DNA from: Ulota crispa
Taxonomy: Eukaryota > Streptophyta > Bryopsida > Orthotrichales > Orthotrichaceae
Assembly: GCA_963920765.1 (NCBI GenBank)
Contig: OY987243.1
Location: forward strand, 20,579,419-20,643,418
DNA length: 64,000 nt
Reading direction: 5' to 3'
Position numbers and translations under genes: made by a program. Each line of letters begins with the position of its first letter. Position 1 is the first letter of the stretch. Below, in pieces: positions 23,131 to 34,698 of the stretch. The notes under the pieces were generated by a model. The model was not told where the DNA came from. It did not search any database and saw only the letters and a list, made by a program, of their open reading frames with translations.

Positions 23131-24409
23131 TAGAAAATTGTGCTCCAAAAAAGTAATTCCATACCTTCAGAATTGTAATTCCATTTGTTAAAATAAGATT
23201 CCCATTTTGTTTTAAATAAAACATGAATTCAGTTAATGGGAAGGGAAATTTTATTATATTACTACATGCGGCCATATGAAAGTAACACATGACATTCAAT
23301 GAACAATTGCCACCTTGCTTACGTCCATTATCATTTCATTTCGTAAACGCGGACCAAATTTTGAATTATTTGGAAGTCACAAGAGCATTTGACACGGCTA
23401 ACAGAAGTCACTTGTACATTCCACAGCGTTTGAGACGAGCCCCAACTGAGAGGGAGGAATGATTTAATCCCATGAAAGTGATGAACAGAATATTTCATCC
23501 CTACCAGAACATGCACAATTGAACTTCCACGTCAGCAACGTACTATTTCTGGAAATCGACGTGGACTATTTGAACTATGTAATGGAAGCAAACATTACTG
23601 ACGTTATTTTCAACGCAGTTTACAAACAATATCTTAGAAAACACGTTCTAGAAGTAAGTTGTTAGAATTCACGTTTGCTTTAACGCAATTGAACACGCTG
23701 TGTACAAGAAGAGTTGATTTTAAGTGCAAAGACTGCCATTCAAACATTCTTTATGTTAGCTCAAACGCGTTTTTCTGGCTGGTTTTCTACTAGTGCATAG
23801 AAGGGTTTTAGGAAATTGTGCATTCTTTGCCTTTCACATGTTCTCAAAGTGGGCATCCTTTGGTCAAGCATTGGAGAAAGAAAACAAACTTCCCCAAAGA
23901 AGTAATTTCGTCAGTTCAAGTGTCTCAAATAGAGCAAAAAAGGTCATTTTTTGTTTTATTTTTTGGATTTTTTTTGTAATTACTGAAATTGAAAACATGG
24001 CAGCCTAGAAATTCTAGTAATTTCCAGTCCACATGCTTCCATAGTACTCCCCTCCATTAACTGGCACTACGTAGTACCATTAACCACTGACATCATTTAA
24101 GGATGTGAATTTTTTTTTCATTCATTCATTGAATTGCCATTATTGATAGTTGGCCTTTCTAAAAGACATGCAACATGCCTTGTTCCCAATAGATTTGGAA
24201 TGGGAGGGACACTTCAAATTTCCACTACAAGGATGTTGTGTACTACTTGCAATATTGGTAGCACTGCCAGTATTACACCCAAAAAGAGGCATTTTGAAAT
24301 AAAAACATGACATCTTTCTTGCAATCACCTAGAGATTTGAATGTTTTCAAATTTTTTTGGAGAAGTTGTGGTTTAAATTTAGCCTTGGTGTTCAATTTGA
24401 ATGTCTTCA
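23131..24409. other. Intergenic, nothing recognised
   Basis: AT-rich sequence with short ORFs only (23793-24008 plus, 24140-24328 minus), none with a motif. Confidence 0.45.
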
Positions 24410-25385
24410 ACACAACATTCCAATTTTTTTTGGTGGAAGCTAAATTTGAAGCATGTCTATTGCGCATTGAAAAGTGTGATTAATTCCTAAGAGCCTAGCT
24501 TGTAAACAACCATTTGGGGACTAGGCAGAGTGTTTTCAATAAAATGGGTTCCAAAGTGTAAGTCAAAAACATCTGATTGCAATGAATGCAGGCTAAACCC
24601 ACTCAACTTCTCCCTTGTATACTCATTGGAGCAATACAACAATAATACAGTCCCATCAACTTGATTGATTGAAAGCTATTTTGCAATCCCCAACAACGAT
24701 ATATTGTTGTTGGAGCACTTAGTGGTTAATAGTGTCACTAAAAAGCCTATGGCACGTTGCCACATTGGAAATACAAGTAACAAGTTGAAAATAAAGTTAA
24801 GTTCTTCTATGCAATAAGGACCCTTCTACTAAAAATTCATCATCTAATAATATCTAAATGTTTTTTTGAGCTAATTTCTCTAGAATGTCACTCTTATAGG
24901 AGTTAAAGTTCATCTATTATTGAATTCTTTTTATTCACTATGGTTTTTGGTCAATATTTGGTACTAAAAATTTCCATTAGTATTAAGTGGTAGCTTTTTG
25001 ATTGTTGCATTGCAGGCTCATTTGTGAAATTGTGCTTATGGGTTTGGAAGTGGAGTCATTAGTTTTGAAGTGACAACAATAAACCCAAAATCATCATAAG
25101 TGGTTGTTTCCCAATTTTGTACACAAAAATTGCTATTTTTGATAACAAATTTCGGGCTAGTTCAAAAATAATAATAAATTTTGTGCTCTTCTACATGAAA
25201 TCACAAATATCTTAGTTCTTAAATGCCCAAGGCTACTTTTCTTGGTTCAAAAAAGGCATACTGAAAGTTTTTGAATTGTAATTGGAAGATCATTATTAAA
25301 CATTGAAACAAATTGGAACTGTAGGATCTTGAACTTCAAGGTGTCTAGATGGTGTTACCAAAAAAATCCAAAAAAGCCATGCGGG
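24410..25385 (+). repeat. Dispersed repeat, copy B
   Basis: Direct, divergent copy of 5255-6060. It is longer because of internal insertions between 24480 and 24730. Shared blocks are listed under copy A. No conserved frame. Confidence 0.65.
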
Positions 25386-26555
25386 TGTTATTATTTGGAC
25401 ACTTGGAGCCATATGCAACTCTCTAAATATAAGGATTTCACATGGTTTACAGCTTAGACGCAGTCACACTCCTAGTTTTTTTTTCCATAGCATTGTAATT
25501 GTTGTCAAGCTTATATTGTTATTAATTTTTTTTTATTGAAATAATTATTGATGAAAACTATTGTGGTATCAATAAATATTTATACAATGGAAATGTCAAG
25601 AAAATTAGTATGAGACAACTTAAGTACAATAATTTGTTTGTGAGTGTTTTATAACGCATTGTGGAGATTCAATGAACCTAAGTGGATTGGTTTATTGCAT
25701 ACTGTACCTTACTAGCAGGTTCGGCACTTGCCTGCCAAATAATTAATTAAAGTGTGAAAACTTGATTGGGCAACTCAAAGAAAAGTTTTAAAAAAATTAG
25801 TCACTTTCAAAAAATATATCTATATATTTAGGCATTCATTCAAGTTAAATATTATAGATGAGGTAGTTAGCTATTTTATCAAATTGATATGATTAACAAT
25901 TTGAGATGATTTTCATTTTAGTATTCATTGATAAGATGGCATTCATGAAAGAAATGGTAGTTGCTAATTTCTCATGTTGCCTTAGTGCTTATTGTATTTA
26001 TGAACTAACTTTTGCTTGTAGTTTTGTATGATTTTTTTTTATGTGAGGTTGTGTTTCAATCAAATGAAAATTATCTAGCAAATAATTCTACAATGAACAT
26101 TTAGAGAAGTTCACAAAAATGAGTTGGAAGTACGTGTGTTGCTTGATTTTGCAACTTTCAGCTCAAATTTTATATTGTGATCTATGTGTACGTCAATGTA
26201 ATTACAAAATTTATTTGGTAGTGTTTTTATTCTTATTTTAGCACTTTTTTGTATAATTTCTTTTTTTTTCAGCATTATCTAGAAATCATTTCCAAATTTT
26301 AAGCAATCAATATTCATAATATTGAAAAAATTTACGCAAATATTTCAAGAATTAATTTTTGCTGAAGTTGCTAGTAAAGTACAATATACAAGTTTGTTGG
26401 AATAGGATGTGGGTGGAAAAACTCAAATTGTTCACTCGCCAAAAAATGCAAGAGATTAGATATTTACTATAAAAAGATTCAATTTGAGAATTTTAAATTC
26501 ACTTTTAAATCCATAAATTTTAATTTGGTCTAGAACTTTGGAAAAAGATGAAGGC
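25386..26555. other. AT-rich DNA, nothing recognised
   Basis: Very AT-rich sequence with long T runs and no ORF of note. It is the left flank of the retroelement. Confidence 0.5.
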
Positions 26556-26760
26556 TGTCACATGATGTGGCATCGTGGCTATGCCACATCAGATGTATGT
26601 CATCAGTGGATGATTCTTGTTTTTAGTAGTTTTGGGGAAGGTTCAGACCTTTGACACTTCATTCCAATTGGTACATCATTTGAGACCAATTAGGATTTGG
26701 AGTAGCTAAGGTACGTCACTTCCCTGACTTGGCATTCTTTGCCAAGTCAAATCTTGTGCT
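26556..26760 (+). repeat. Left terminal repeat of the gypsy element (recognisable part)
   Basis: Starts TGTCACATGATGTGG and shares about 205 bp with 36976-37180, including CATTCCAATTGG, TTTGAGACCAATTAGG and CTTGGCATTCTTTGCCAAGT. Similarity is lost after about 26760, so the 3' limit of this repeat is unknown. The first bases, TG, fit an LTR start. Confidence 0.7.
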
Positions 26761-26945
26761 TATTGTTCTTAAGTCTTTATGATTTACAGAGATTTTAAAT
26801 TTTTGATTCCAAATTTATGATTTATGATTGAGTGAGTACGGATGTTTTGTTTTAGTTGAGAGTTGTGAGCTTGATCCGTACGGGAGCCATGCGGGAGCTC
26901 TTGAGACACTTGGGCAGGAGCTGCGACACAAGTTCGGGTTTCCGG

Positions 26946-27145
26946 NNNNNNNNNNNNNNNNNNNNNNNNNNNNNNNNNNNNNNNNNNNNNNNNNNNNNNN
27001 NNNNNNNNNNNNNNNNNNNNNNNNNNNNNNNNNNNNNNNNNNNNNNNNNNNNNNNNNNNNNNNNNNNNNNNNNNNNNNNNNNNNNNNNNNNNNNNNNNNN
27101 NNNNNNNNNNNNNNNNNNNNNNNNNNNNNNNNNNNNNNNNNNNNN
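26946..27145. other. Assembly gap (200 N)
   Basis: Two hundred undetermined bases. The right side of the gap opens directly into a 13-bp GC-rich tandem array, so the gap probably hides a longer array. The round length suggests an arbitrary gap size. Confidence 0.95.
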
Positions 27146-27282
27146 CGACGGCGTGGAGCGACGGCGTGGAGCGACGGCGTGGAGCGACGGCGTGGAGCGA
27201 CGGCGTGGAGCGACGGCGTGGAGCGACGGCGTGGAGCGACGGCGTGGAGCGACGGCGTGGAGCGACGGCGTGGAGCGACGGC
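27146..27282. repeat. 13-bp GC-rich tandem array
   Basis: About ten and a half perfect copies of CGACGGCGTGGAG. The array begins at the edge of the gap. All frames through it are open on both strands because the unit lacks stops, so the overlapping long ORFs here are artefacts. Confidence 0.95.
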
Positions 27283-28360
27283 GAGCTACGGAGCAAGTAC
27301 CGGCAACAACGTCGACCGGGATATTAGGGTTTCGGAGAGTCTGGAAACTCAAGCCGCGTCGACGAGCGAGCAACCGTGCAGGATTGACGAGTTGGCTGAG
27401 CAACGGGAGGAGCGACGAATCTGAAAAATTAGGGTTCCGGAGCGGCTACGACCGCGCAGCAACGGCGATGTGGAATCCGGAGCTTTGGGCAACGAGCTGC
27501 AGAGCACCGGGAGTAGACGTGGAGGTCGGCCAGCTAGGGTTTCGGAGCCGGGTCGACGACCTGCTGCGGGAGCCAGCGAGCGAGCGGGAGACGGCGGTCG
27601 GGAGGCTGCGGTGACTGGAGCACGACGGGAGCCGAGAGTTGCAGCACAGCAGGTGCTGGCAGGTGCTGGCAGGTGCCGGTAGGAGCAGCGGTGTCGAGGA
27701 GAGCCAGGGTCGGAGATCGGGGGGAGCGACAGTGACCGAAACTATAATCGCAGCACGGCAAGTCAACAGGTCGGGAAGCTGGGGCCCGAGTAGCCAGGCC
27801 GGGAGCAGCAACTCCAGCTAAAGTTACAACCCCCTCTCCATTCGGATTTTCTTTCAGCAGATTATTCATACGGATTTATTTAATCTGAGTGAGATTCTCC
27901 ATCTTCTTCAAGGCCTTATTAAATCTTGCTGAAGATATCTAGAAATTTTGAAATCTGAATTGATCCCAATTTTCTGAAATTCCTAAAATGAAACGTTTTG
28001 AAATCATAAAATTTCAGTAAGTGCTTGGTATTATAAAGCATTATTTGGAGAATAATTTTGGATATCAGGAGTCCAAATTGCACATACTTTGCACCAAAAA
28101 TTGGTGTAGTTTATTGTAGTTTGAGTGAAGATTAAAATATTCAATTGATAATTGAGTATTGGATAGTTTCTCAAATTACCTTTCTACTTTCTTTTCCTTT
28201 TTTTCCCTTCTCTTCATTTCTGTAGGTTCTTTAGAGTGGTGAGGGCATTTGGAGAAAGGTGGCATTGGATTGTAGGTGATGCAATTTATTTTTGCCACTT
28301 ACCATCAACCACAGGCGTGTGCCAATTGTGTTGGTTTTTTTTTTTTGCTTATTTGTCGTT
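27283..28360 (+). other. GC-rich leader of the gypsy element
   Basis: 27283-27830 is strongly GC-rich compared with the surrounding AT-rich DNA, then composition falls back. The phrase TAGGGTT(T/C)CGGAG recurs at about 27326, 27430 and 27535, a loose period near 104 bp. Long ORFs exist on both strands but they overlap and show no motif. It may be the untranslated leader of the element or an unrelated insert. Confidence 0.4.
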
Positions 28361-30200
28361 GAATGATAGTTTTGAGCCGGAAAGAGGGAGTGCATGTAGA
28401 TGACAAGTTTTGTCTTACACGCAACCTCTTAACGGAGTGGCAGCAATCTCTTAAGGAAGCAGTCGAGGGTCGCAAAATTGATCATCGCTGTGGAATGACT
28501 GTAGTTTGTATTTTAGACGTTGTTGGCCAGTTGTGCAGGTTTCACTTCTGCTTATCTGTTGTTTGGAGAAGAGGATTTAAGGTTTGTACTTTGGAATTTG
28601 TCGTTGGTACTTTCATTATTTGCGGACATTGTCCTATTTTGTGTTTTTGTTGGAGATGGGTGTACTGTGAAAATAAGGTCGGGTTGATTACCGGCGAGAT
28701 CATTTTTGTATGTATTGGACATATTACTGGATGTTATTATTGGATAACCATACAATTTGGTGGTGATTACAGATCAGGCTGCTCTAAGCCTTTAGATACT
28801 TGCAGGTACCCAGGTAGTCAATTTATGGTGCAAACTAAGAGTCGATGTTATCGATCTCTCTCATTAGACTACTTGGATGGTGACCACACCGAGGATTTTA
28901 GACTAGTGGTAGATACTAATGAGGCTTTTTAGTCTGATTTGATGTTAAAAACTATTGGTAGGCTTCAGGTCTTGAGTGTGAGTACGTCCGACGATATAGA
29001 AGACAATCATCGCGATTCAGTGCGTGATTGGTTTTCAGAACGTGCAGGCTATCTCCCTTCTTGATTAGGGGCTTCGCTTCCGGATATAAATGAAATAGAA
29101 GCGCCAAAAGTCGCATAGTTTTAACTAGTTTATCTTTAGATTTTTATTTTAGCATTTGGAGTTCGATGTCCTTCAAACCTATGAATAGTGAACCCATGCT
29201 CACCAGCTTGAATTTTTTGAGGTGCAGCTTTATTGTGAGATGCGAGTAGAATTTGTTTCAACTCTCAAGAATGGCACGGTAATTGCCATAGTCTCTTCAA
29301 TCGTGAAGGTGGAAAAGTGTCTTAGCGAGGGTGAGGTAGCGGTCTCTGAAGATTATAAAGGCAAAGCGATAGCCTTGGAACCCAGGACAGAGAATGTCAT
29401 ACCACTCATCATGTCGTGCATGGTTCAGACTACTCAAGCGGTACTGGCCCTCCACCTCGGTTTGATCCACTAGTGCAGTTCATTGCGCATTTAGAGATGG
29501 AGTATGGCGGATTCTGTTGTGATCAAATGTAGCGTATTCAAGAGTTTTGGAGGAAGAAGGAGGATATGCTGCATATCATGTACACTCGCTTGGTATGGTT
29601 TGTTGTCAAGTTTGATGATATTTTTACTGAAAGTCGGCTTGTGAAGATTTTTTTGTCAAAGATTGATAAGCGGTTGTTGGATTTAATATCCCCTTGCATT
29701 ATCCTTAATTATGAGAGTATGGCTACATTAGCCAAAGTTTTTGTTGTCGTTGAGAGATGTGACCGGGCACTTTGTTATTATGACGCCACAGATATGGTCA
29801 CTTCCATGACAAATTCTTCCAAATTTAAGAAGATCCCTACTGGTACTAGCGGTTTGACGGATACTAAACCAGAGATGACTATACAATGTTTTAAATGTGG
29901 GATAGATAGACATGCCAAAAATGATTGTCCAGAAAAACCTAAGACACTTTCTTAGCCATCTAAAGTTACTATAAAAAAAAAGGTAAAAGGTGAAGCTAAG
30001 CCCAATAAAAAAACTTTGAAGTGTAACTATTGTGATGGCATAAGTCATGATGATGATTACTGCTTTTAGCTTCATCGAGAGATAAAGCCAGTTAGTTTTG
30101 TGGCTACTAAGTTACAAAAGGAGAAGATCCTTAAGGCCAAGGTAGCAGAGTTGAAACAGAAGTTCAAGACCTCTACATCATTAGCTTAGACTTCTGATTC
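28361..30200 (+). pseudogene. Gag region of the gypsy element with two zinc knuckles
   Basis: Fossil. 29566-29955 carries a gag-like segment ending in the zinc knuckle CFKCGIDRHAKNDC (C-X2-C-X4-H-X4-C). A second knuckle, CNYCDGISHDDDYC, lies near 30021-30062. These would bind nucleic acid in a nucleocapsid. The region is broken. The segment 28363-28932 upstream is of unclear nature. Confidence 0.8.
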
Positions 30201-30929
30201 TGGGACATCTCCCACGAAGACAGCTAGTTATTCTAGCTTTAAGTATTACATATTTGGCGCATATGGAAAATTGGAAGCTGCAGCTGCTATCCGATTTCAA
30301 ACTACGGGAGGATTGGTTGTCTCTTTAGTGCCAAATGTTACGGCTGTCTTATGTACACGCCATAGTGATCTTGCTAATTCTATTGATCAAGCACGCCTGT
30401 TAGTATATTTTGCTTTGGCTGATGCTGTTGCAATGGACAAACGGCCAGTTATTGCACTTCCACATCATAGAATTTTTACCTCACTTTATTTATTGCAAAC
30501 CATGGCGTACAAGGTTATGTAGATGGCGATCTTTGTTGACTTAGAGTTGATGGCACCTAGTTTTCAAGCCTCTGATGTCTCTTATATGGTAAGACATGTT
30601 TTAAAAAGAAAAAGCGGACATACCATCACTTCAGGTTTCTCAAGTTGTTACTGATACCTTTTTAGTTTATGATTTAGAGGCTCAAACAAAATTATAAGCC
30701 AAGCTTGCAGTTGAAGTTATTGCAGCATTTGGTGAGCATGTGGATAGCCACACACCATTTTATTCTTCTATGGATGTGTCTCTAGCGGCAGGAGCAGCTT
30801 ATCTTGCAGATGTTTTAGCAAAATCCGCTAGATAACAACAGGCTGTACACCTAGGTATTGTTTGTTTAGTAACGATAATGGAATGTTTGTGATTTCACGT
30901 GATGGAGAGCAGAGTCATTGAGCTAATTC

Positions 30930-31620
30930 ACTTAAGGTGATGATGGACTCAAGTGCCCAGCTAGTTATAATTGACAAACATTTGGCGGTAGAATTTGACT
31001 TGTATATTAAGGACTTGGTGCCTTGTCCATTCACTACTGTCACTTCAGTTGGGGGCACGGAACATGTTACAAGCTACACCAAAGAATCTCTGCAATTGAT
31101 ATTTCAAATAAAGAATAAACATATTTATTTTCATTTTCTTTTAAGGTGCGCTATCAATTATGCTACCAACGATGATATTTTAGTTGCTCAGTAGGCGCTT
31201 TACCCTCTTGATTTTAGTATGGATAACTAGACCGAAGAGGCATGGATTAAATCGGATTGGACTTCTGGTGACGGCTAGAAGGAACTGATTCCAGTGACAT
31301 TTGCAGCATTGACTATGTCTATGATTGCTGACGCTATATTTGGATGCTCAGCATCATTGAAGAGCCTTCCATTTGGTTCTTCGCTTTTAAAAAAAACCTT
31401 GGCATTTGCTACCACTTTTCCAGAGGACAAACGAGAATTTATCAGTTTTCATGGCAATACGATAGTATTGCAAAGATGCTTTGCCACCTTGAATTAGCCG
31501 TCAAGAATTATCCCGACGCTGTAAGGACATTGCAACTTTTATTCATTTTGATTCTTTAGCTTCTGCTCCTATCAGTTCTATATTTAAGCGGCATATTTGT
31601 TGGCGTCTATCTCCAGACAG
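30930..31620 (+). pseudogene. Retropepsin-like protease region
   Basis: Fossil. The segment SAQLVIIDKHLAVEFDL, followed by CPFTTVTSVGGTEHVT and INYATNDDILVAQ, has the look of a gypsy-type aspartic protease (an active-site turn, then flap-like Gly-rich and hydrophobic strands). It lies directly upstream of the methyltransferase domain. Confidence 0.6.
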
Positions 31621-32155
31621 GATAATGTTTGTAGAGCTTTTTGGAGACATTGGCACTGAATTGGCAACCGTTTTAGAGGCTAGACTTATGATTCAGTGGT
31701 ACATTCATATTGATAACAATTATTTGCCTATCAGAGGTGCTCAATATTATTTTCAGAGGTTGATGGCTCAATTTCTTGAGCAATTACCTCCCTCATCCAT
31801 TCATGGATATTTTGGCCACCTTCCTAGAGATGTTACTCTTATTAATGATGAGGATTTAAAGAGATTGGGCCACGTTGATTTGCTTTTGACAGGATGGTTT
31901 TGTCAAGATCACCCACAAATAAGTGCGGGTCAAAAGTTAGATGACCTAAGATCTAATTTATTTATAGAGGTGGTGAAAATTACACAGTGGTGGTATAACT
32001 ATCAAACTCTTCCATCTAAGTATATTTTTGAGAATGCACCTCCGTTAGGCGATGTCTAGCCTAAGGTGATGGAAGATGGCCATTGTATTTGCCAAATTCT
32101 TGGCCCTCTAATATTTGTGGATGCCGTAGCATTGGAATCATTTGGCCATTGATCA
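31600..32155 (+). pseudogene. C5-cytosine DNA methyltransferase domain inside the gypsy element
   Basis: Fossil part of the retroelement. The segment 31625-32059 shows the conserved motifs of a C5-cytosine methyltransferase in the right order. Motif I (AdoMet binding) is at VELFGDIGTELATVLEA, a middle region at HGYFGHLPRDVTLI, the catalytic-loop motif IV region at HVDLLLTGWFCQ with the following LDDLRSNLF, and motif VI at YIFENAPPLGDV. Just downstream a motif VIII-like stretch (IFVDAVALESFGH) can be read. Spacing fits the family. It sits between protease and reverse transcriptase on the same strand, so it was carried as part of the element. DNA methyltransferase capture by retrotransposons has been reported in other streptophyte and dinoflagellate lineages, as far as I recall. 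A random host exon insertion is the alternative. Confidence 0.85.
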
Positions 32156-32860
32156 TCCGATCTTTAGACATCCTTACAAATTAAGTAGTTATGAAAGAAC
32201 TGGTGTTCAAGTCCAATGCCAAGAGCTTTTAGTTGCGGATTTAATTAAGTTATCCAATGGCAAGTATGCTTGTATTACGGTGATGCCTTTTAAAAAAAAT
32301 ATCTTTGGAAATTGGACTGAAAAGAGGATGTGTGGAGATTATTGTCCAGTCAAGAAAAATACCAAATCAGATTGATATCTTATGCCGACGTTAGAGGAGT
32401 TATTTAATGTAGTGAGATCAGCTCAAATATTTAGTATATTGGATTTGAGATCTGAATACCTCTAGTTGCCACTACGGTTGAAAGACCGTATGAAAATTGC
32501 ATTTTGGAGAGTGGATCATGATAATAGATATTTACTCTATCATTAGAAATTTCTTCTTTTTTATCTTGAAAACGCACATGTTGAGTTTCAGAGGTGGATG
32601 GACCATATTTTTACTGGATTTCTATTTACTCGGTGCTATATTGATGATGCCATTGTCTTTAGTAATTCACTTAAAAAGCATGTGAGATATTTGCAAGCCG
32701 TTTTTGAGCGGTTGCGTGAGAGAAAATTGTGCTTGCATTATGGCAAGTGCAAATTTTTCTATGATCGGTTATTGTACTTGAGACACATGATAGTTCCAGG
32801 AGGACTTGGCGTATAGCAGGCAAATGTGGATGCTTTTTAGAAGCTTTCAGCACCTTGTGA
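32142..32860 (+). pseudogene. Reverse transcriptase region of the gypsy element
   Basis: Fossil. The segment starts with HPIFRHPYKLSSYERTGV and QELLVADLIKLSNGKYAC, the N-terminal palm pattern of gypsy reverse transcriptase, continues with MCGDYCPVKK, and includes the catalytic YIDDAIVFS box near 32640. It is broken like the rest. Confidence 0.9.
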
Positions 32861-32999
32861 TGTTCCATGGCTATGTGCATTTTTTGGCTTAGCGAATTAT
32901 TATCATTGCTTTGTCAAGAACTTTAGCATGATTGCCAAGTTTTTTACTATGCTCACTGACAAAAACCAAATATAGACCTGGAGCCGTGAGTAGCAGTTG

Positions 33000-33400
33000 T
33001 CTTTTGATATACTGAAGCAAAAGTTGGGCTCAGCACCCGTGTTTTGACATTTTAATGTTACTAGGCCTTTTCAAATTGCACACAAATTGGAATGCAATCG
33101 GATTAGGTGCAGTTTTTACTCAAAAATATGGGAAAGGATGGGAGTATGTTATTACCTTTGCTTCAAGAGTAACAACTTGGTAAAGTCCAACTATTTGTCT
33201 TATGAAAGGGAAGCTTTAATTGTAACATGGACCATTTCACATTTTTGACCTTACTTAAATGGGCAGAGTTTTACATTAGTGACAGATCATCAACCTTTAA
33301 AGTGGCTTACGTAGTCAGATAAACTCATTGGCAAACTAGCTAGGTGGGCTCTATTGCTTCAAGAATATGAATTTTAAGTTGTTCACCGAGTTGGTATCAC
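33000..33400 (+). pseudogene. RNase H region of the gypsy element
   Basis: Fossil. Shows the gypsy RNase H signature, including LSYEREALIV and TLVTDHQPLKWL. It is followed by a short linker before integrase. Confidence 0.8.
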
Positions 33401-33659
33401 TAACTTGGATGCGGATGAGCTTTTTTGCAATTTAAGTCCCTCTGATGAGGATTTGACTAGTGCTAGATGGCATGGGGATTGCGATAAGGAAGCAGTTCCA
33501 GGCTTGCATATAGTTGTTTATTTGACTTTGATATTAAGATTTACTACTAAAGCGGCTGATCTAAATTTGGATGATGAGCCTGATAAGTCTTAGGGTATTA
33601 GAGATGTGTAGAGTGACTCAGTGGCCTTGCACAAATTTTAGCATGGATCTTTTCATTTG

Positions 33660-34660
33660 GATATTTCTACCATAGAGCAAGATAGAGTTTACCATTGAAT
33701 AGCAAGGTTTTGTTGGGATAATGACTTGTTGATTTGAGTTTGGCCAGATGGAACTAAGCGCATAGTTCATCGGTTAGATTAGAGATCTTTTTTGATACGG
33801 CAAGTGCATGAGGAGCTTGGTCATTTTAAAGTGCCCAAGGCGCATTCTATATAGCGCAACTAGTATTGGTGGACTGGTATGTACCAGCATATTTCTACCT
33901 ATGTTTCTCAGCATGAAGTGTGTGACCGAGTGAGATCAAGTTTTAATACCTTATCACCACAGTTGAGGCATTTATCAATCATGGGTTTAGGTTATTGTTG
34001 GTTTTTAGACTTTGCCGAGCCGCTTGTTATCATCCTACGTGCAGCCAAATATGTGTTAGTGATGGTAGAGCATTTCAACAAATGGATTGAGTTGGTTGTT
34101 TTGCCTCAAAATTCTTCGGAGTTAGCAGCTATGACATTTTTTAACCGAGTATTGGCACGTTTTGGAACACTGGCTGAAGTCTTGATAGATCAAGGTCAAA
34201 AATTTCTAGGATCTTTTGAAACTCTATGCACCAAGGCTTTGATTAATCACCACACCACCTCTAGAAATCACCCTGAGGCGGATGGTTTGGCTCAACGGGT
34301 TGTTCAAACAGTCAAACGTGGTTTACGCAAGTATAGATTACTTTGTAGAAACCATCGAGACTAGGATTTGATGTTGCCATGGATTGCCATGGATTTTTGT
34401 TTCAATAGGCAAGCTTCTTTGGCCTCTTATAGCCCTTACCAGTTACTATAGAGGAAAGAGCCTATTTTGCCTAGCTCCATGCATGAGAAGCTCGCTTCAG
34501 TAGTGGACTTGGATAGTTTAGATGTTTGGGCTCAATGCCTATATGATCAAGTTGAATTCTTCAAAAATGCTATGCCTATGGTTTTGGAGAACTTATATAT
34601 AGCCCAACATCAAGATTTTTTGCGTTATGCGCTCATTTGTAGCCACGCTTATTGACCTCA
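33660..34660 (+). pseudogene. Integrase region of the gypsy element
   Basis: Fossil. The core follows the gypsy pattern: CDRVRSSFNTLSPQ, WFLDFAEPL, YVLVMVEHFNKWIEL, VLIDQGQKFLGSFETLC and RNHPEADGLAQRVVQTVKRG. Downstream, ASLASYSPYQ-like and MPMVLENLYIAQHQDFLRYA phrases belong to the C-terminal part. Confidence 0.88.
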
Positions 34661-34698
34661 GTCGCAAAGGTTTTCTCAAGGAAATTATATGTATTTGC

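Noticed and set aside
26784-27614. Long ORFs that run through the N gap
   Set aside because: They depend on unknown bases and on a stop-free 13-bp repeat.
27446-27869. Several long overlapping ORFs on both strands in the GC-rich island
   Set aside because: They are open because the sequence is GC-rich and repetitive; none has a motif and they contradict one another.
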